From positions 6,259,501 through 6,323,500 of the forward strand of contig NC_088921.1 of assembly GCF_038396675.1 (NCBI RefSeq): a stretch of DNA of 64,000 nt, written 5' to 3'. Under the pieces are notes generated by a model. The model ran no database searches, was not told the origin of the DNA, and saw only the letters and a list, made by a program, of their open reading frames with translations. The translations under genes were made by a program, and so were the position numbers. Numbering within the stretch: position 1 is the first letter of the stretch; each line of letters begins with the position of its first letter. Shown piece by piece: positions 46,939-60,236 of the stretch. The DNA is from Hydra vulgaris (taxonomy: Eukaryota > Cnidaria > Hydrozoa > Anthoathecata > Hydridae).

Positions 46939-49930
46939 TTTTTCTTTTTTTTTTTTTTTTTTTTATACATGTTTTATTTTACAACTACAAAGTAATTACA
47001 AGTTACCAATCACTGATTGGCAGTAAAGATATACAAATTTAAATCATAAATATAAAGTTCAAAATATACGTGGTAAATAAAAATATTGTTGCTTACAACT
47101 CCGAGACATGAATAAAATAAATACCAATTACAACAAGATAATAACGTGTAAGTAAAAATAATCCGAGAAATATATGTCTATATTACTCCAAATAAAATAA
47201 AAAATACAATAAATAAAAATAATCTGCTGATTTTTTGGAGGAGAGTTTAGAAGTTTCACTATAAGTTAATTTACCACATTTCATGATAATGTTAGTGTAT
47301 AAAATATGATAAAAACAAAATTTGTGTAAGATTGATAAGAAGAAATACTTATTTGTAGTCATAGGAAGCTCGCAGAAGACTTAAGTCAGTCTTGTCATCG
47401 AGTACCTATTTCTTAGACGTGTAATACACATAAAAAATCAGTTGCATACGCGGTATATATGTACGTGTTACATATATACCTTGTTATTAATATTATATTT
47501 ATTATCGAATTGTATTAAAAGTTAAGTTACATTTATTTATTTATTCAAATTTAAAAAAATTCCTTACAGTTGTTTAATTTAATTATTGTAGATTTTAGCT
47601 TTTTTTTCAGAGACTGTTCGTTGTTTAAGTTTAGTAGTGATTCGTTTCTGGAAACTAATTTGTTAAATAAATAGGGACCACGATATGTAACTAAGAATTT
47701 TGAGAGTCTTGTTGTTTCAAAAGGTATCTTAAAGTTGCCTGTTGCTCTTGTATTGTATTTATTTAAATTGTTTTTAAAAAAGTGTGTTGTAAAATGTTCT
47801 GGAACCAGACTTAGTTTATATTTAAACATAAAAAGTATATTTTGAAAAATATTTATTTGGAATATATTTAGTGCGTTCATTTGTTCCAGTAAGGGTTGAG
47901 CATGAGTAAATTTGCTTTTGTTGTATACTAGTCTTGAAGCGTGTTTTTGACGTAAGTAAAGTGGTTGTAATTTAGATTTGTGGGTACTGCCCCATGCTAT
48001 ATTGGCATACATGAGATAGCTATGTATGAATGAGAAGTAGATAAGTTTGAGACTTTTTTGTGACAAAAATGGTCTTGCCTTGTAAAGTAAACCTATGTTC
48101 TTTGATATTTTTGTGTTTATGTAGTTTATGTGGGGTTTCCAGGAGATGTGTTCATCAATTAGAACTCCTAAAAACTTTGTACTCAGAGCTCTTCTGATGG
48201 ATATATTTTCTATATTAATTGTTGGTAGGTTCAGGGATTTTTTTTAATTTGTTGATTAGAGTGAAATAGTATATACTTAGTTTTTTCTATATTGAGTGAC
48301 AGTTTGTTTGATTTAAACCAAATGTTAACTTTTTTTAGTTCAGCATTTGTTTTTTCATAGAGGTCTTTGATTGTCTTTGACGAGTAAAATAAGTTTGTAT
48401 CGTCGGCAAACATTATAGTTTTAAAGATATTAGAGGCGTTTGGAAGATCGTTTATATAAATAAGAAACAAAAGAGGAGCAAGAATGGAGCCTTGGGGTAC
48501 ACCACATTTTGTTTTTAGTAAATTTGAGTTGCTTTTTCTATCTATAATAACACACTGTTGTCTGTTATCAAGGTAGTTTTTAAACCAATTTAAAGCTTGA
48601 TTTTTTATACCATAGTTTTTCATTTTCGTTAGTAAAATCTTATGGTTGACGGTGTCAAATGCCTTTGATAAATCAATAAAGATCCCTAATGTGAATTTTT
48701 TTTTTTTAAATGATCTACTTATCCTATTTGAGAGGTCAAGGATTGCATGCTCAGTTGAGTGTAGCTTTTGAAAACCATATTGACCTTATTGATAATTTTG
48801 TTAGTTTTTAAATATTCATTTAATTTATTATAGATTATTCGTTCTAGGAGTTTTGAGAATACCGAAAGAATAGAGATTGGTCTATAATTGTTTAAAGAAT
48901 TGGTTTCTCCTGATTTATAGATTGGTATAATTTTAGAGATTTTTAGTTTATCAGGTACAATACCTGTTGAAATTGATGAATTAAATATTTGGTAAATTGG
49001 ATTACGTATCTCCTCAAAAACATCTGAGACTATTTTGCAATAGATATCATCGATTCCTGGGGACTTAATTTTAAGTGATTTAATAGCTATTTCAAGTTTA
49101 TCTTGATTTATTTCATTGAAATTTAAAGAGCAGTGTGAGCCTGTTAAGTAACTTTTAAATGTATTATTTGGGCATTGAATTTTCGATGCAAGATCAGTAC
49201 CAATGTTGGCAAAGTATTTATTAAATTCATTGGAAATATCTCGCTTGTTGTGTGATTCACTTTCATTAATTATTACTCTAGAAGGCATTTTGTTAACATT
49301 AAATTTACTTTTACCAATAATTTCCTTCATAATGTCCCATGTCTTTTTTAGATCACCATTAAATTTTTGTATTTGATTAGAATAGTATAAAATTTTGTGT
49401 TTTTTTTTTATTTTTTCAAATAGGTTTTTGTATTGCTTGTAAAGGGAAAGGTTTGCTTCGCTTCTATTTTTTAAGTATTTTACGTATAGTTTTTGTTTTT
49501 GTTTTGAGGATTTTCATATTTCTTTTGTTATCCATGGACAATTTAAATATTTATATTGTTTTTATTTCTTTTTCTTGAATTGGAAAACTTTTATTATATT
49601 GTAGGATAAATAAATTTATAAAGTTAATGTACGCAGAGTTTGTGTTTCCTTGGTCACATTCTTGGTAGACAGTTTGCCAATTTGTTGCCGATAGCAAGTC
49701 CTTAAATTTTTGAGTAGACGTTTCATTGATAATTCTTTTATAACATAAGATTTTTGAATTATCAATTTTTTTGGAACTTTGTGACAGAGAGAAGTATATT
49801 GGAGAGTGATCTGAAATATCTGTTTTTATTATTCCTGATTTTAGAGAAGGATCTTGTATTGAGTTTGTTAATATATTGTCAATAGCAGTAATTGATTAGG
49901 AAGTTACCCTGGTAGGTTTGTTGATAATTG
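46939..49930 (-). mobile_element. 5'-truncated LINE, CR1/L2-like, best preserved copy
   Basis: A poly(T) run at about 46939-46966 is the complement of the poly(A) tail. The 3' untranslated part is at 46970-47550, and ORF2 runs from 47551 to beyond 49900 on the minus strand. Its 5' part begins within the endonuclease domain (C-terminal half), so the copy is about 3 kb and truncated. Related fragments lie at 18.8, 22.2, 29.1, 31.5 and 36.5 kb. Confidence 0.85.
47551..49900 (-). pseudogene. LINE ORF2: endonuclease C-terminus and nearly complete reverse transcriptase
   Basis: Minus strand in order: endonuclease end with 'IIKTDISDHSPIYFSLS' (about 49800, the SDH motif), linker, 'NRSEANLSLYKQYKNLFEKI', the ORF 49330-48719 with RT start ('IKSPGIDDIYCKIV', 'SKIIPIYKSG', 'NNYRPISILSVFSKLLERII'), motif A '[17 protein letters not shown]', 'CGVPQGSILAPLLFLIYIND', the catalytic 'IMFADDTNLFYSS' (48231-48623), 'WFKSNKLSLNIEKTKYILFH' and the C-terminal part 'FIHSYLMYANIAWGSTH' (47551-48066). 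Two clear frameshifts, near 48785 and at an A-run near 48240, plus TAA codons in the linker, inactivate it. All catalytic RT residues are present. It nicks DNA and primes reverse transcription of its own RNA in the family. Confidence 0.88.
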
Positions 49931-50918
49931 GGAAGATATTAGGTTAAGTTTTTTTATTGGGAAGATATTAAGTTAAGTTTTTCTAGTTATCTAAAAATCA
50001 AATTGTGTTAGTGGTATTTAAGATCAACAGATTTATGGGATAATTTTGTTTCTTTAGATTTTCTAGAAACGTTGTTTTTTCAATTGAAGTAAGTATAGAG
50101 TAAAAGCCGATCATACTATTTTTTCGATCACTGATCGAAAAATTTAAATAAAACCGGAACTGATAGGAATATTTAAAAAATAAAAACACCAGAAGAAAGA
50201 GAATCGTCTCCTCTATTCAAATGTGTCAAAATAAAATCCGAGTCATTTTTGAGTCAATTTATTTTTATAAAAGTTCAAAAGAGAGTCGTAAAAATTTGCT
50301 TTTTTCTTTTATTTGCTATCGCAATAATTCGGAAATCATAATTCGTTTAAAAATAATTTTACCCCTATCTTGTAGAAAACATAATTTTTTTTGGTTTTAT
50401 AGTTAAAAATTAAACAAAAAAGTAAGAAAAATTAATATTAAATTTTTTCTGGTAAAACCGATCATTCACGTATTTACTTTAAATTCCTTTAATAAGTAGT
50501 CTACAAATCATTTACATACAATTTTTAAGTTATTGACGCGAATGTGAGCATAATGGTTAAATGGAGGGTTTTAATTTTTTGTAAAACGCTTCCGCCATAA
50601 CTTTCATTAAGAAAAAACCTAAAGGAACAAAAGAAAATTTTTTTTATTTTGTTTCTGCATAAAAAATAAAACACAAATAAGAAAAGTTCAATTTATTAGT
50701 GTAGTCAATATATCTTTTTTTAAAAATGAGTTTTAGCTCTAATTGCGATTAAATGTCATCCACTGCTATCGCACTGTATAATATCTTTTTTGATTGTTAT
50801 ATTTGTTTTTATGAGCTTATTACAAATTACGAAAAACTTAAGGGAGACCTTTGTTGTAGAAAAAAAAGTAATCTACCCCTGTATATGCTACTATGGGTAG
50901 CTTAATTTTGTTTATTAA

Positions 50919-51001
<83 letters not shown>

Positions 51002-51310
51002 TATACAAGCACAGACTTAATTTTATTGACTAAAGCTGTAGTTCTAATTAAATAAATGTTTTCAAATAAACTTTATTTTTATATGTAAATACTAAATATT
51101 TATTTCATTTCATCACATCAAAATTAATCTCTTATTAAAACTAATCAACACATTAAAATAAACAACTAAATTTAAATCTAAATTAATTTTACAAAGTTAA
51201 TTATATAAAAACTATAGTATTATATTTGTACATCGAAAATAAAAGTTGTTTAGTTCAGTCATATACTAAATAAGATGAAGAATGCGCTGCAACATCATAT
51301 AATCAATTAA
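49931..51310. other. Gene-free stretch with a TA array
   Basis: Sequence between the LINE and the Kolobok-like element. Includes a direct duplication (TTGGGAAGATATTA.GTTAAGTTTTT, 49930-49985) and the TA array below. ORFs at 49998-50189 and 50221-50406 have no features. Confidence 0.5.
50924..50999. repeat. (TA)n microsatellite
   Basis: About 76 bases of TA repeat. Confidence 0.97.
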
Positions 51311-54061
51311 GGTGGTACTAGCCCATAAAAATTAAAACAGTCAATTTATTTAATTTTGATGCAATTTTTTTTTTAAACTATGTGCATTAAAAAATTATTT
51401 AGAGTAAATATAATAAAAAGTATAAGTATACTCGAAAACATGCTGAGTCAGCAAAAAATATACAATTTTAACTACATTTTTAAACAAGGATTTCTCATGA
51501 AATAGTCAGTGTGTGAAGCTAAAATTTTGCAAAAAGGTTAACAACATGTTGATTGAGGGATTTGACCAGAATCACCATCAGAATTTTTACAGAATCAAAA
51601 TGGCTGTACTTTAAAAAATAATTTTTTATTTTTATGTAAAATTTGTGCTGCTAATGTTAATATCTCGACAACAGCTAACTATAAAAGTCTCTTTTTGGTC
51701 AAATCCCTTTACAGTAACCTGATGAACAATCTGTGAAAATTTTAGCCATAATCTCCAAGTAGTTCAAAAGATATTCTTGTTCAAAGTTTAAAAATCTGTT
51801 AACAGAGAAAACGCAAGAAAACAAAATAAAACAACTTTAACAATGTATATCTTTAAAAATTTCCAGACACATAGGAGTCATCCTTGCTAAATCCTTTTTT
51901 TATACCTCTCAATTTTTTCCTTCTTGATTTTGTCACTTCTTTTTCCTTCCTTTCCATATGAATGACGCGATTTTTGTCTTTTTTAATTGCACCGAGAAGG
52001 AAATATTTTCCACAATGAAATCCAAGTTGCTTAAATGTTTCTTTATGGGAAACGTAACCTCCATTAAAAGATATAACTGCAGAGAAAACAGCTAACTCTA
52101 AAACATTTTTTGAAACAAAATGTGTTTTGGGGCATTTTTCCCAGATTATTTGATTAAAAGACTCATTAGGATTTTGGGTATAGCTGTGTAAACATTTTGA
52201 CAAAAGATTGTCCGAACTAAGTTCCATAAATATTGGGTGTAATAGGTCTTTTATAGCAACTGGTAGGTTTAACTTGTTTTTATAAGTGCATTGTCCTGTA
52301 ATCTTATCCCTTTGCCATTTGCACCAGCTAGTATTGGTTCTGGGACAAAATTGATGACGCGTAGCTGCATCACCTTCGCAGCAGTGCCATAAAACTGCAA
52401 GTACAGCTTTTTTCATAGGGTAGAGTTTATCATTCTGACGAATAGCCATACCAAAGTAATTCTGCATTAAGTTAATACTTGCATCAGTTAGTCTTCCTTT
52501 ACCTGAGAGAGTTTTACTGTCATTCAACTTTTCTTTTTTTTTTATTGCACGTAAATTCCGAAGTCTTGTTCCAAGTCTCTTTTGAACATGACCGAGACAC
52601 TCTAGTTTTTCTGGTATCAACGTTTCTCCATAAGGTCTTGCTTCCCTTACTTTGCTGTATGCTTTAGTGTCCCCATCTCCTATGTAATGACTGTACCTTA
52701 AGTTAAACTTACTTAATGAAGAACAAAAAATTGAAATAGCACCAGCGGACTCCATAGCACCAGATGATTCGTGATGATTAATTGCACACTTATGTCTTGT
52801 TTTCCATAGTTCATAATCAACAAAATTTTGACATAGTGTAATAGTCTAAGACCTTTTTATTATCCTTTGAAATTGCAGATACCAAGCCATTCAGGGATGA
52901 ATAACCCCTTTTTTGCCATGTTCCATCAATAGAAATTTGACAGTCAACAATATCATTGCTACACGCATTGATGTTAATCATTTGACGCACTTCATGAGCA
53001 GCTTTTTGGGTACTTTTTTCAGCAGATTTTTCATATGCACAATAAAGAGTCTTATTAATTTTTTTATAAGTAGTAAATGCAATAGAAAATGGCATATTCA
53101 TCATTGTTGTAAATGTTTCAATTCCAGCATGACCTTTGCCTATCTCGCGAAAAGCCATAACTGTGCGATAGTTAATTTCATGTGCTTTTTTTTACAGTTT
53201 TACTTTTTTGTAAAGGTATTGAGGAGAAGTAAAAGAAAATCTGCATGCTGAACAAACACTACATTTTATAAATAATTTAAGTGAAAACCTTTTGTGTTCA
53301 CTTTTGTGTTCATTTTTGTATGTGTAAGCTTAACAGGTGAGCTACACTCAGAACAGCGTGAGAACTCCTCAAATAAATCTTTCATAATGCCAAAATGTAT
53401 AAATATAAAAAAATTAAAGTCGTTAGATGTCTGTTTGTTTTTAGCTGAACTGCCAATACAATTAACTGCTTTGTTCAACTTTTTAGCAGTTGTACTATTA
53501 GTACTACTAAACATATTTGAATAAGAAGCACTTTCAGGTGAAATGTTTTGTTGATCAGACATTTTATGTTGATTTCCATGAAAATAATTTCTTTTTATTC
53601 TTTTGCTATTTTTTTTATTTCCCATCTAAGAATAAAGCAGTAAAATGTGAAAAATAAATGCAATAAATTCAATAAAATAATCATAACAAGCTGTTGTTGA
53701 TATACTGTTATAAATTCACTTCCTTCTCACTATACAATTCAATTTAATATTATTAATGGAATTAACGTATTTGCAAAGTTGATATAAAGCAAAGGAGATA
53801 TATATGAAATGTAGAATAATAATAGAAATTAATTGTTTGATGAAATTTAAGTTAGCCCAAAAGTAAGCATTGTTTATTGTTGCTATGCGATTGCTAAGGG
53901 CTTCATTTTGAGATCATATTACCCAATTAACATTTTCTGTCACTAAATTACTTGAAAACATAGTAAAACTATACATTTTTGAAATCTACAATGATTCTAT
54001 TTTTCAAATTTAGAAAAAAAAAAAATCTGAAAATTTTGAAATTTGTTGGGCTAGTACCACC
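51311..54061 (-). mobile_element. Kolobok-like DNA transposon with TTAA target duplication
   Basis: TTAA at 51307-51310 and 54062-54065 flank perfect 15-bp inverted ends (GGTGGTACTAGCCCA at 51311-51325, its complement at 54047-54061). Length is 2751 bases. Inside is a MULE/Kolobok-type transposase gene on the minus strand. TTAA targets are shared by Kolobok and piggyBac (established); the transposase motifs are not piggyBac-like, so Kolobok is favoured. Confidence 0.85.
51853..53625 (-). pseudogene. Kolobok/MULE-type transposase, several frameshifts
   Basis: Three minus-strand frames make one protein. 53625-53266: a Lys-rich start, 'DLFEEFSRCSECSSPVKL' (zinc-binding-like). 53158-52817: 'AFREIGKGHAGIETFTTMMN' and the first catalytic Asp in 'ISIDGTWQKRGYSS'. 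52755-51853: 'YIGDGDTKAY' (second Asp), 'LECLGHVQKRLGTRLRNL', 'GKGRLTDASINLMQNYFG', 'SWCKWQRDKITG', 'NPNESFNQIIW' (possible third acidic residue) and a basic tail. This order matches the Mutator-like transposase domain recorded in many animal repeats. Frame changes lie near 53275 and near 52810, and a TAA near 53195. Joined length would be about 570 residues. Confidence 0.85.
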
Positions 54062-54065
54062 TTAA

Positions 54066-55088
54066 TTATATGAGATCTTTAATATATTGAAAAAAGATCC
54101 TTGTTTTGAATGGTCAAAAAACTAGTTTCAAACAGTTCTCAGTTTAAAAAATATTTTTCCAACGTATCATATGCGCTTTACTAATATTTCATATACGACT
54201 CCTAAAATCCGGCTAACGAGAAACACTTTTTTGGACCTAGTGCAAATTAAATTTTTGTCCAATCAAAACAGGGATCTGTGTATGAAAAGCAGTTTTCAAT
54301 TTTAACTTAGTTTAACTACGTTAAAATTAAATATTTTATTTTGAGTATAAAACCGAATATGTTATTATATTTGTTTGAATATAAGATTTTTATAACTACC
54401 CTCTAAAAAATGAAGCGGTGATTTGATGTTGATCAACGTTGATTTTGGGTTAACATTAGCGATCAACGGCGATCAACCATAAATGGATGTTGTAGCAACA
54501 ACAATGTTATCATCAGCAAATCAACGTTTATTTACAAACACTGAGCGTTCGTTGATTTAATGTTGACAAAAAACAAGTTTATTGAGCCGTTTACTAACAG
54601 TAATTTGCTGAGCATTTTCTGCTGGGATTTTTTTGTTATTTTTGGTGGTTATAAAACGTTTGTTCAAATTTTAATTGTATTATACGGTATGAAATGAATA
54701 TAAACTTTATTGAAAAACATATATTTTATTAAGTAATTATTTTTTCAGTTCTTGAATAAAAATTATCCTAATGAATTGAGGGTAGTTCTTTAACTATTTG
54801 AGGATAATAGAACATCTTAATATAAATATTTTAATAATTTAACATGAAAAAATCACAACTTAGCAGCAATTTGGCTTATTAATGCTTATTATAATAACAT
54901 TACTATTATCATAGCAAATTATTAATGGCTGCAAGTATTTGTCTGATAAATTCTGACTGCAAACTTAAATCATATAGTACAAAATGCAATTTAAATTGAT
55001 TTTTTCTGTATAAGAATAAAAATGCCTTTATTTTTTTTTCTTTTGTGATGTAATAAAATAAAGATAATAATGCCTAAATATGACAGAA
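54066..55088. other. Gene-free stretch with GTTGAT/ATCAAC motif cluster
   Basis: No coding signal. At about 54420-54590 the words GTTGATCAAC, CAACGTTGAT, GATCAACGGCGATCAAC and TTGTTGACAA recur in both orientations, like a subterminal region of a DNA transposon. The outer limits are undefined. Confidence 0.45.
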
Positions 55089-55862
55089 CCCAGTAAACAT
55101 TGGACGTCTGCTAGACGTCCTAGGACGTGCAAAACTGGTCCAATCGTCCGTGGCGTGCTTAGACGTCCAACTTAGTCTAAATTCTTCTTGATCCATTGCA
55201 TTCTCGTAATTAGACATCCGTGGACGTCCATAAACGTCCGAAGGAATTAAGTTTTGATTTTAATGCGCATGGGCTTACCGAAGCTATTTTATCGACGTGC
55301 TTAGCTATACTTTCAACTCGTGTTAATCTTGTTAATCTGTTTGATTTAAATTTAAATTCTTTTAAATTATTCGAAATGGAATCAAAGAGTTCTGAAAAAA
55401 GAATTAAAAAAAACCCTGAAAAAAGATCCCACAGGTAGGTCAACACTATTTATAAGGTTCAAAGCTTGCTAGATTTATTAGCCAGATTATAAACCTTAAT
55501 TTTTCGTACTATGAGAATAAGGTCATTATCATAATATGTATTTATAAATAGAGGTTTATAAAGCTATTAGTCTTAGCTTTAAGTCAAAAGCTAGTAGTAT
55601 GTTTTAAATGATTTTATAATATTTCACTTGAATAATAGTAAATTATATAAGTAATATAATGGTTGATAATAAATATCTTAGAGTTGTGTTGCTTAAGAAA
55701 GATTCTAGACAATAGCTTTTTTCCTTATTAAAACAATAACTATATTTACTTTTAAGCAATCTTTTTTATACCTGCTATTTTAGAATTTATATACAATTTT
55801 TATTTTTATTTCTAGTTATTTCTCTATGTCATAAAGAAAGAACTAAAGAAAAAACTAAAAAA

Positions 55863-55917
55863 ATGATGCGTAAAGGTCTACTGTCATAGACTATGACAGT
55901 AGACCTTTACGCATCAT
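55863..55917. repeat. Perfect inverted duplication, 27-bp arms, 1-bp spacer
   Basis: 55863-55889 and 55891-55917 are exact reverse complements around a single A. It lies in the intron of the CACTA-like transposase gene. Confidence 0.95.
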
Positions 55918-56009
55918 CAGTTTGTAATTGTTAGTAAATTCTCTCACTTTTGTATATATATATATATATATATATTATATGTCATATAATATATGACATA
56001 ACATATGAC

Positions 56010-56047
56010 AATCAATATTTTAGACACTTTAATAACTGCATATATAT

Positions 56048-56094
<47 letters not shown>

Positions 56095-56121
56095 GTTATT
56101 AAAGTGTCTAAAATATTGATT
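56010..56121. repeat. Inverted repeat with (TA)n loop
   Basis: 56010-56040 (AATCAATATTTTAGACACTT...) pairs perfectly with 56091-56121, and the TA array between can extend the stem. It is also within the transposase-gene intron, 90 bases from the previous inverted duplication. A smaller ATGTCATATAATATATGACAT palindrome lies at about 55979-55999. Confidence 0.9.
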
Positions 56122-58593
56122 GATTGACATAAACATAAACTATGTTATATTTTCTTGCATTTATTTTTATACGTTTATTGTTTAACTGCTTTAAAATATG
56201 ATCAAGAGTCTTTATTTAGATTAAAACCTTTCAAATAGGGTATACTCAACGTTCCTTCTCTAATTTTATAATCAAATAGTTATTATTTTGTTTAAGCGAG
56301 CGAACTACTTATTGGCGAAACATCAGAAAACATGTTTTTGCAATCTCACAATCTGATGATGAAGACGAGTGGGTTGAGGAGCACTTAAGTGATACAAACA
56401 AAGAGTTAAACGAAAATTGTTCTTTAAAATATTCACAGTTATTTCCTGAGCATCGATCAGATAGTGAATCTAGTCATGACTTCTTTTCAGAAAATAATTC
56501 TGCTGAATTTCATGATAACAATTGCTTGTCTGAGACAATAGATTTTCCTTTAAGTAATGATACTGTTGATTATGATACTTCTATTGAATGCCAGTTCTCT
56601 ACTTTTAATGATGCCAGTTATGACCATTTATTGTCTGAACACATTCGTATTTGGGCTCTGCAACACCAATGCACACAAGCTTGTGTCAATGATTTGTTAA
56701 AGATTTTAAGATCTCATGGTCATCAACTACCAAAAGACTCACGAATTATCTTGGGCACATAAGATAAAGTTCAAACCATTGAATTAAATGCTGGAGAATA
56801 TTACTACCTCGGTATAAGAAAAGGTCTTGAAGATATATTAAAGAATAATATTTGTGCTGATAAAGAAATTAAACTTTTGTTCAATGTAGATGGTCTTCCA
56901 ATTTTCAAGTCATCTGTATACCAGTTATGGTTAATAACATCCCAATTTTCTACCTTCAATCCGTTTACAATTGCGTTGTATGGTGGGCATGAAAAGCCAA
57001 CTGCAATTAATTTTCTGCATGATTTTTCAAAAGAACTTCAGGATTTTCATAATAAAACTTTTAGTTTATGTGGAAAGTTTTATATTATTTCAATATTTGC
57101 AATTCCATGTGACTCACCGGCTCGAAGTCTTCTAAAGGGAACTGTGCAACACAGTGGTTACAATGCATGTGAGCGTTGTGATGATTATGGGGTCCCAGTT
57201 CAGGGTCGGATAGTATATGATACAACAAATCCTAATTTAATTTCTTCACGAACTGTTAATGGGCTAAGGACTGGTCAATATTCTGAAAGAAATAATGATA
57301 ACAGGTGTCATCATCACAATATAACGCCATTGTATGAAATACATAGTTTAGATCTTGTTAGACAATTTCCATTAGATTATATGCATCTGGTTTGTTTAGG
57401 TGCAGTGCGTCGTATTTTATATTATTTCAAAGGCTCATATCCACGTATATATTCAGGAAGATTATCTGCTGCAAACTTAATAAAAATTTCTATTCGTCTA
57501 AGTCAAATGAAGGGAAAGCTACCTTCAGAGTTTGTAAGACAGCCTCGTGAATTGACTGAGGTTAATTGTTGGAAGGCAACTGAACTTAGGACATTTCTTT
57601 TATATACTGGTATTGTTGTTCTTAAGAATGTTATAAATCCTAAAACATACAAGCATTTCTTAAGTTTAGAGCTTGCCATTCGTATGCTATGCGAAGAGAA
57701 TATAAATTTGAGGCAGACTTATTTAAATTCAGCACGTGAATTAATTAACTATTTTGTAAGCAATGCCCATGAACATTATGGTAATACCTTCACTGTTTAT
57801 TGTATTCATAATCTGAAACATCTTCCTGATGATGTTGAATATTTTCAATTGCCTCTTGATGCTTATTCTTGTTTTCGATTTGAAAATTATTTGCAAACTA
57901 TAAAGCGTCTAGTGCGTGGTAAAAGAAATCCATTAAAAGAAATTATAAAAAGACTTGATGAGTTGAAGGGAACATTACAAGAAAATTCTACTCCTATAAC
58001 AAAACTTGATTGTGCTAAAAACTCTTGGTTTCTTAGCAAAAATTATGTCTGCTTTATAAAAGAAATTTTACCAAATGGTAGATTGGTTTACAATGCCTTT
58101 AAAAAGGCTGAGCTAGATAATTTTTTCACAGATTTTATTGATTCTAATAAACTAAACATATTCGTCATAAAAAAAGATAAACATCCTTTGGAGAAAATAG
58201 ATGATGTAGACATTGTATTAAGAAAATGTGTTTGTTTGATGCATGAAGATGATCGAGTTGTTATCCCTTTATTAAATTGTGCAAATTTTAAATGATAATA
58301 AATTTGTTTATTTGTGTTCATAGCTGATTTAATATCTCAGTTCTTAAGTTATAGTTTTCGGAGCTGTTTTTTCAGCTCTAACAGTTTGTTAAATCACTAA
58401 CCCCAAGTAAAAATACATAAATTTGGAGTGTAATGCTGTTTTGACATTTCATAATAGTTCTGAGCTGCATGTTTTTATAAAATTAATTTTTTAAAAATGG
58501 ATTATATTGTTTTGAAATTGTGTTTTGAGCTGTGGTAGAAACCTAACATACTAATTCTAAAAAATTTTAATAAATAGAAAATTTTTTCTTTAG

Positions 58594-59885
58594 ACTATTC
58601 AGCACTATTGTGATAATTGAAAAAAACCAAACAACCAAAACAGTAGTTCCAGCTCACTGGGTTGACTCGGGTAGTTCTATTGTATATTTCCCCCCAAAAG
58701 GGTACAAGACAGTTGGTATGTATATTGCAGAATGGGCTGTACCAGAACCAGGATGGCAGGAATTTGAGTTTGTTGAGTATATATTAGATTCTGGAACATT
58801 AGAAACATGTAACCAGATGTTACATTTTCAAACTGAAGATGAGGCTGAAAATTTATGTAATCATTTTAACCTTTTGAAATGTTTAAATAAATGTTTTCCA
58901 GAACATAAAAGTACATTTTTTTAAACATGAATTATTTGTTATTTAGCAATACAAAAAATTAAAATGAATAAACGAGCTGCAAGTCCAGTGATAGATTTCG
59001 CGTCCAGTCCTAAATCTTCTCCTAAATCTTCGCAACGTTTTACACCTAGTGATATTTTGGAAACGCCTACAACGTCTTCGAAATTAAATATTGCATTGTT
59101 CAAACAAGATCATTCTTGTAAAACCACAAATTTGTTTGAGAAGCCTTCAAAAGTGGGTGATGGTGGTTCCTTATTGAAAGAAATGTCAAATAAACGCAAG
59201 TTAAAAATTACCAATAAGTCTTTTTATTTAGTTGTAATACATTATTTTTATGTGACATATTTATTGCTCGTTTTAATACCCTGTTCATTCTGACAATAAA
59301 AGGCATTATACAATCTAAAATTGTGTACATACTATTTTTTGTAATCTCAGGTTATCGTCAGGAAGAGCATCCGGTTATAAAACATTGCTTCAACTCTTTC
59401 ATAATGGCATTTATATGTCATTATGAAGAACTATCCAAACCACACAAGTGTGGAAAAATTAATGTAAATATTACACACACGCAAAAAAACTCTTCGAATT
59501 GGTTGAAGATACCATATCTATTCAATTATTATGGAGGAATAAAATACATTTTAGATAAAGAACTTTTATGTAATTGTTTATTTTTTACTTTTGTGTATAT
59601 ATTTGTCAGATTAGAAGTGTGGGTGGACCAACTCCGCGGAGAACTATTAAGAACGTGCTAGATTGTGTATTAGAGCGCAGGGTGCAAAATTGTTTCAGCA
59701 AAGATGGGTTAAAAGGAAAGCGGAAATTTTTAACTACAGCACTTTATAAATGTTTAAAGAGTAAGTTTTTGTCCCATTTCATCCTTAATTTTTAAGCATT
59801 TATTAAAAATATTCTACAAATGTTATTTTATATATTTATTTAAATATATATATGTGTGTGTGTGTACATATGTATGTATATATAT

Positions 59886-59972
<87 letters not shown>

Positions 59973-60054
59973 GGGCGTTAGCCACAAACCCTGCTGGAAA
60001 TTCCGCGATATAGGCGGAGCCATTGGGCTTCCTAACACCCTTTATATATATATT

Positions 60055-60146
<92 letters not shown>

Positions 60147-60162
60147 CATACATATATATGTA

Positions 60163-60236
<74 letters not shown>

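Larger units (their letters stand above)
55376..58294 (+). pseudogene. CACTA-like (tnp2-type) transposase, two exons, one nonsense codon
   Basis: Exon 1 (55376-55434, 'MESKSSEKRIKKNPEKRSH') ends at CACAG/GTAGGT. After an 862-base intron, TTTAAG/CGAGCG opens exon 2 at 56297, and the split codon joins in frame ('ERTTYWRNIRKHVFAISQS'). Exon 2 continues to TGA at 58292-58294. Motifs: 'LLFNVDGLPIFKSS', 'IFAIPCDSPARSLLKG' followed by 'CERCDDYG', 'FPLDYMHLVCLGAVRRILYY' and 'HNLKHLPDDVEYF', the pattern of tnp2-related transposases of animal CACTA/EnSpm elements. One TAA (56761-56763) interrupts about 685 codons; otherwise the frame is intact. The acidic region before the stop is Ser/Asp/Glu rich. Confidence 0.85.

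Noticed and set aside
51311-54061. piggyBac element because of TTAA
   Set aside because: The transposase motifs (IDGTWQKRG, GDGDTKAY, HVQKRLGTR) are of Mutator/Kolobok type; no piggyBac DDD domain is seen.
55863-55917. Transcription terminator or microRNA precursor
   Set aside because: A 27-bp perfect stem with a 1-base loop is sterically unlike a pre-miRNA, and similar duplications are scattered at rearrangement points, so a mutational origin is more likely.
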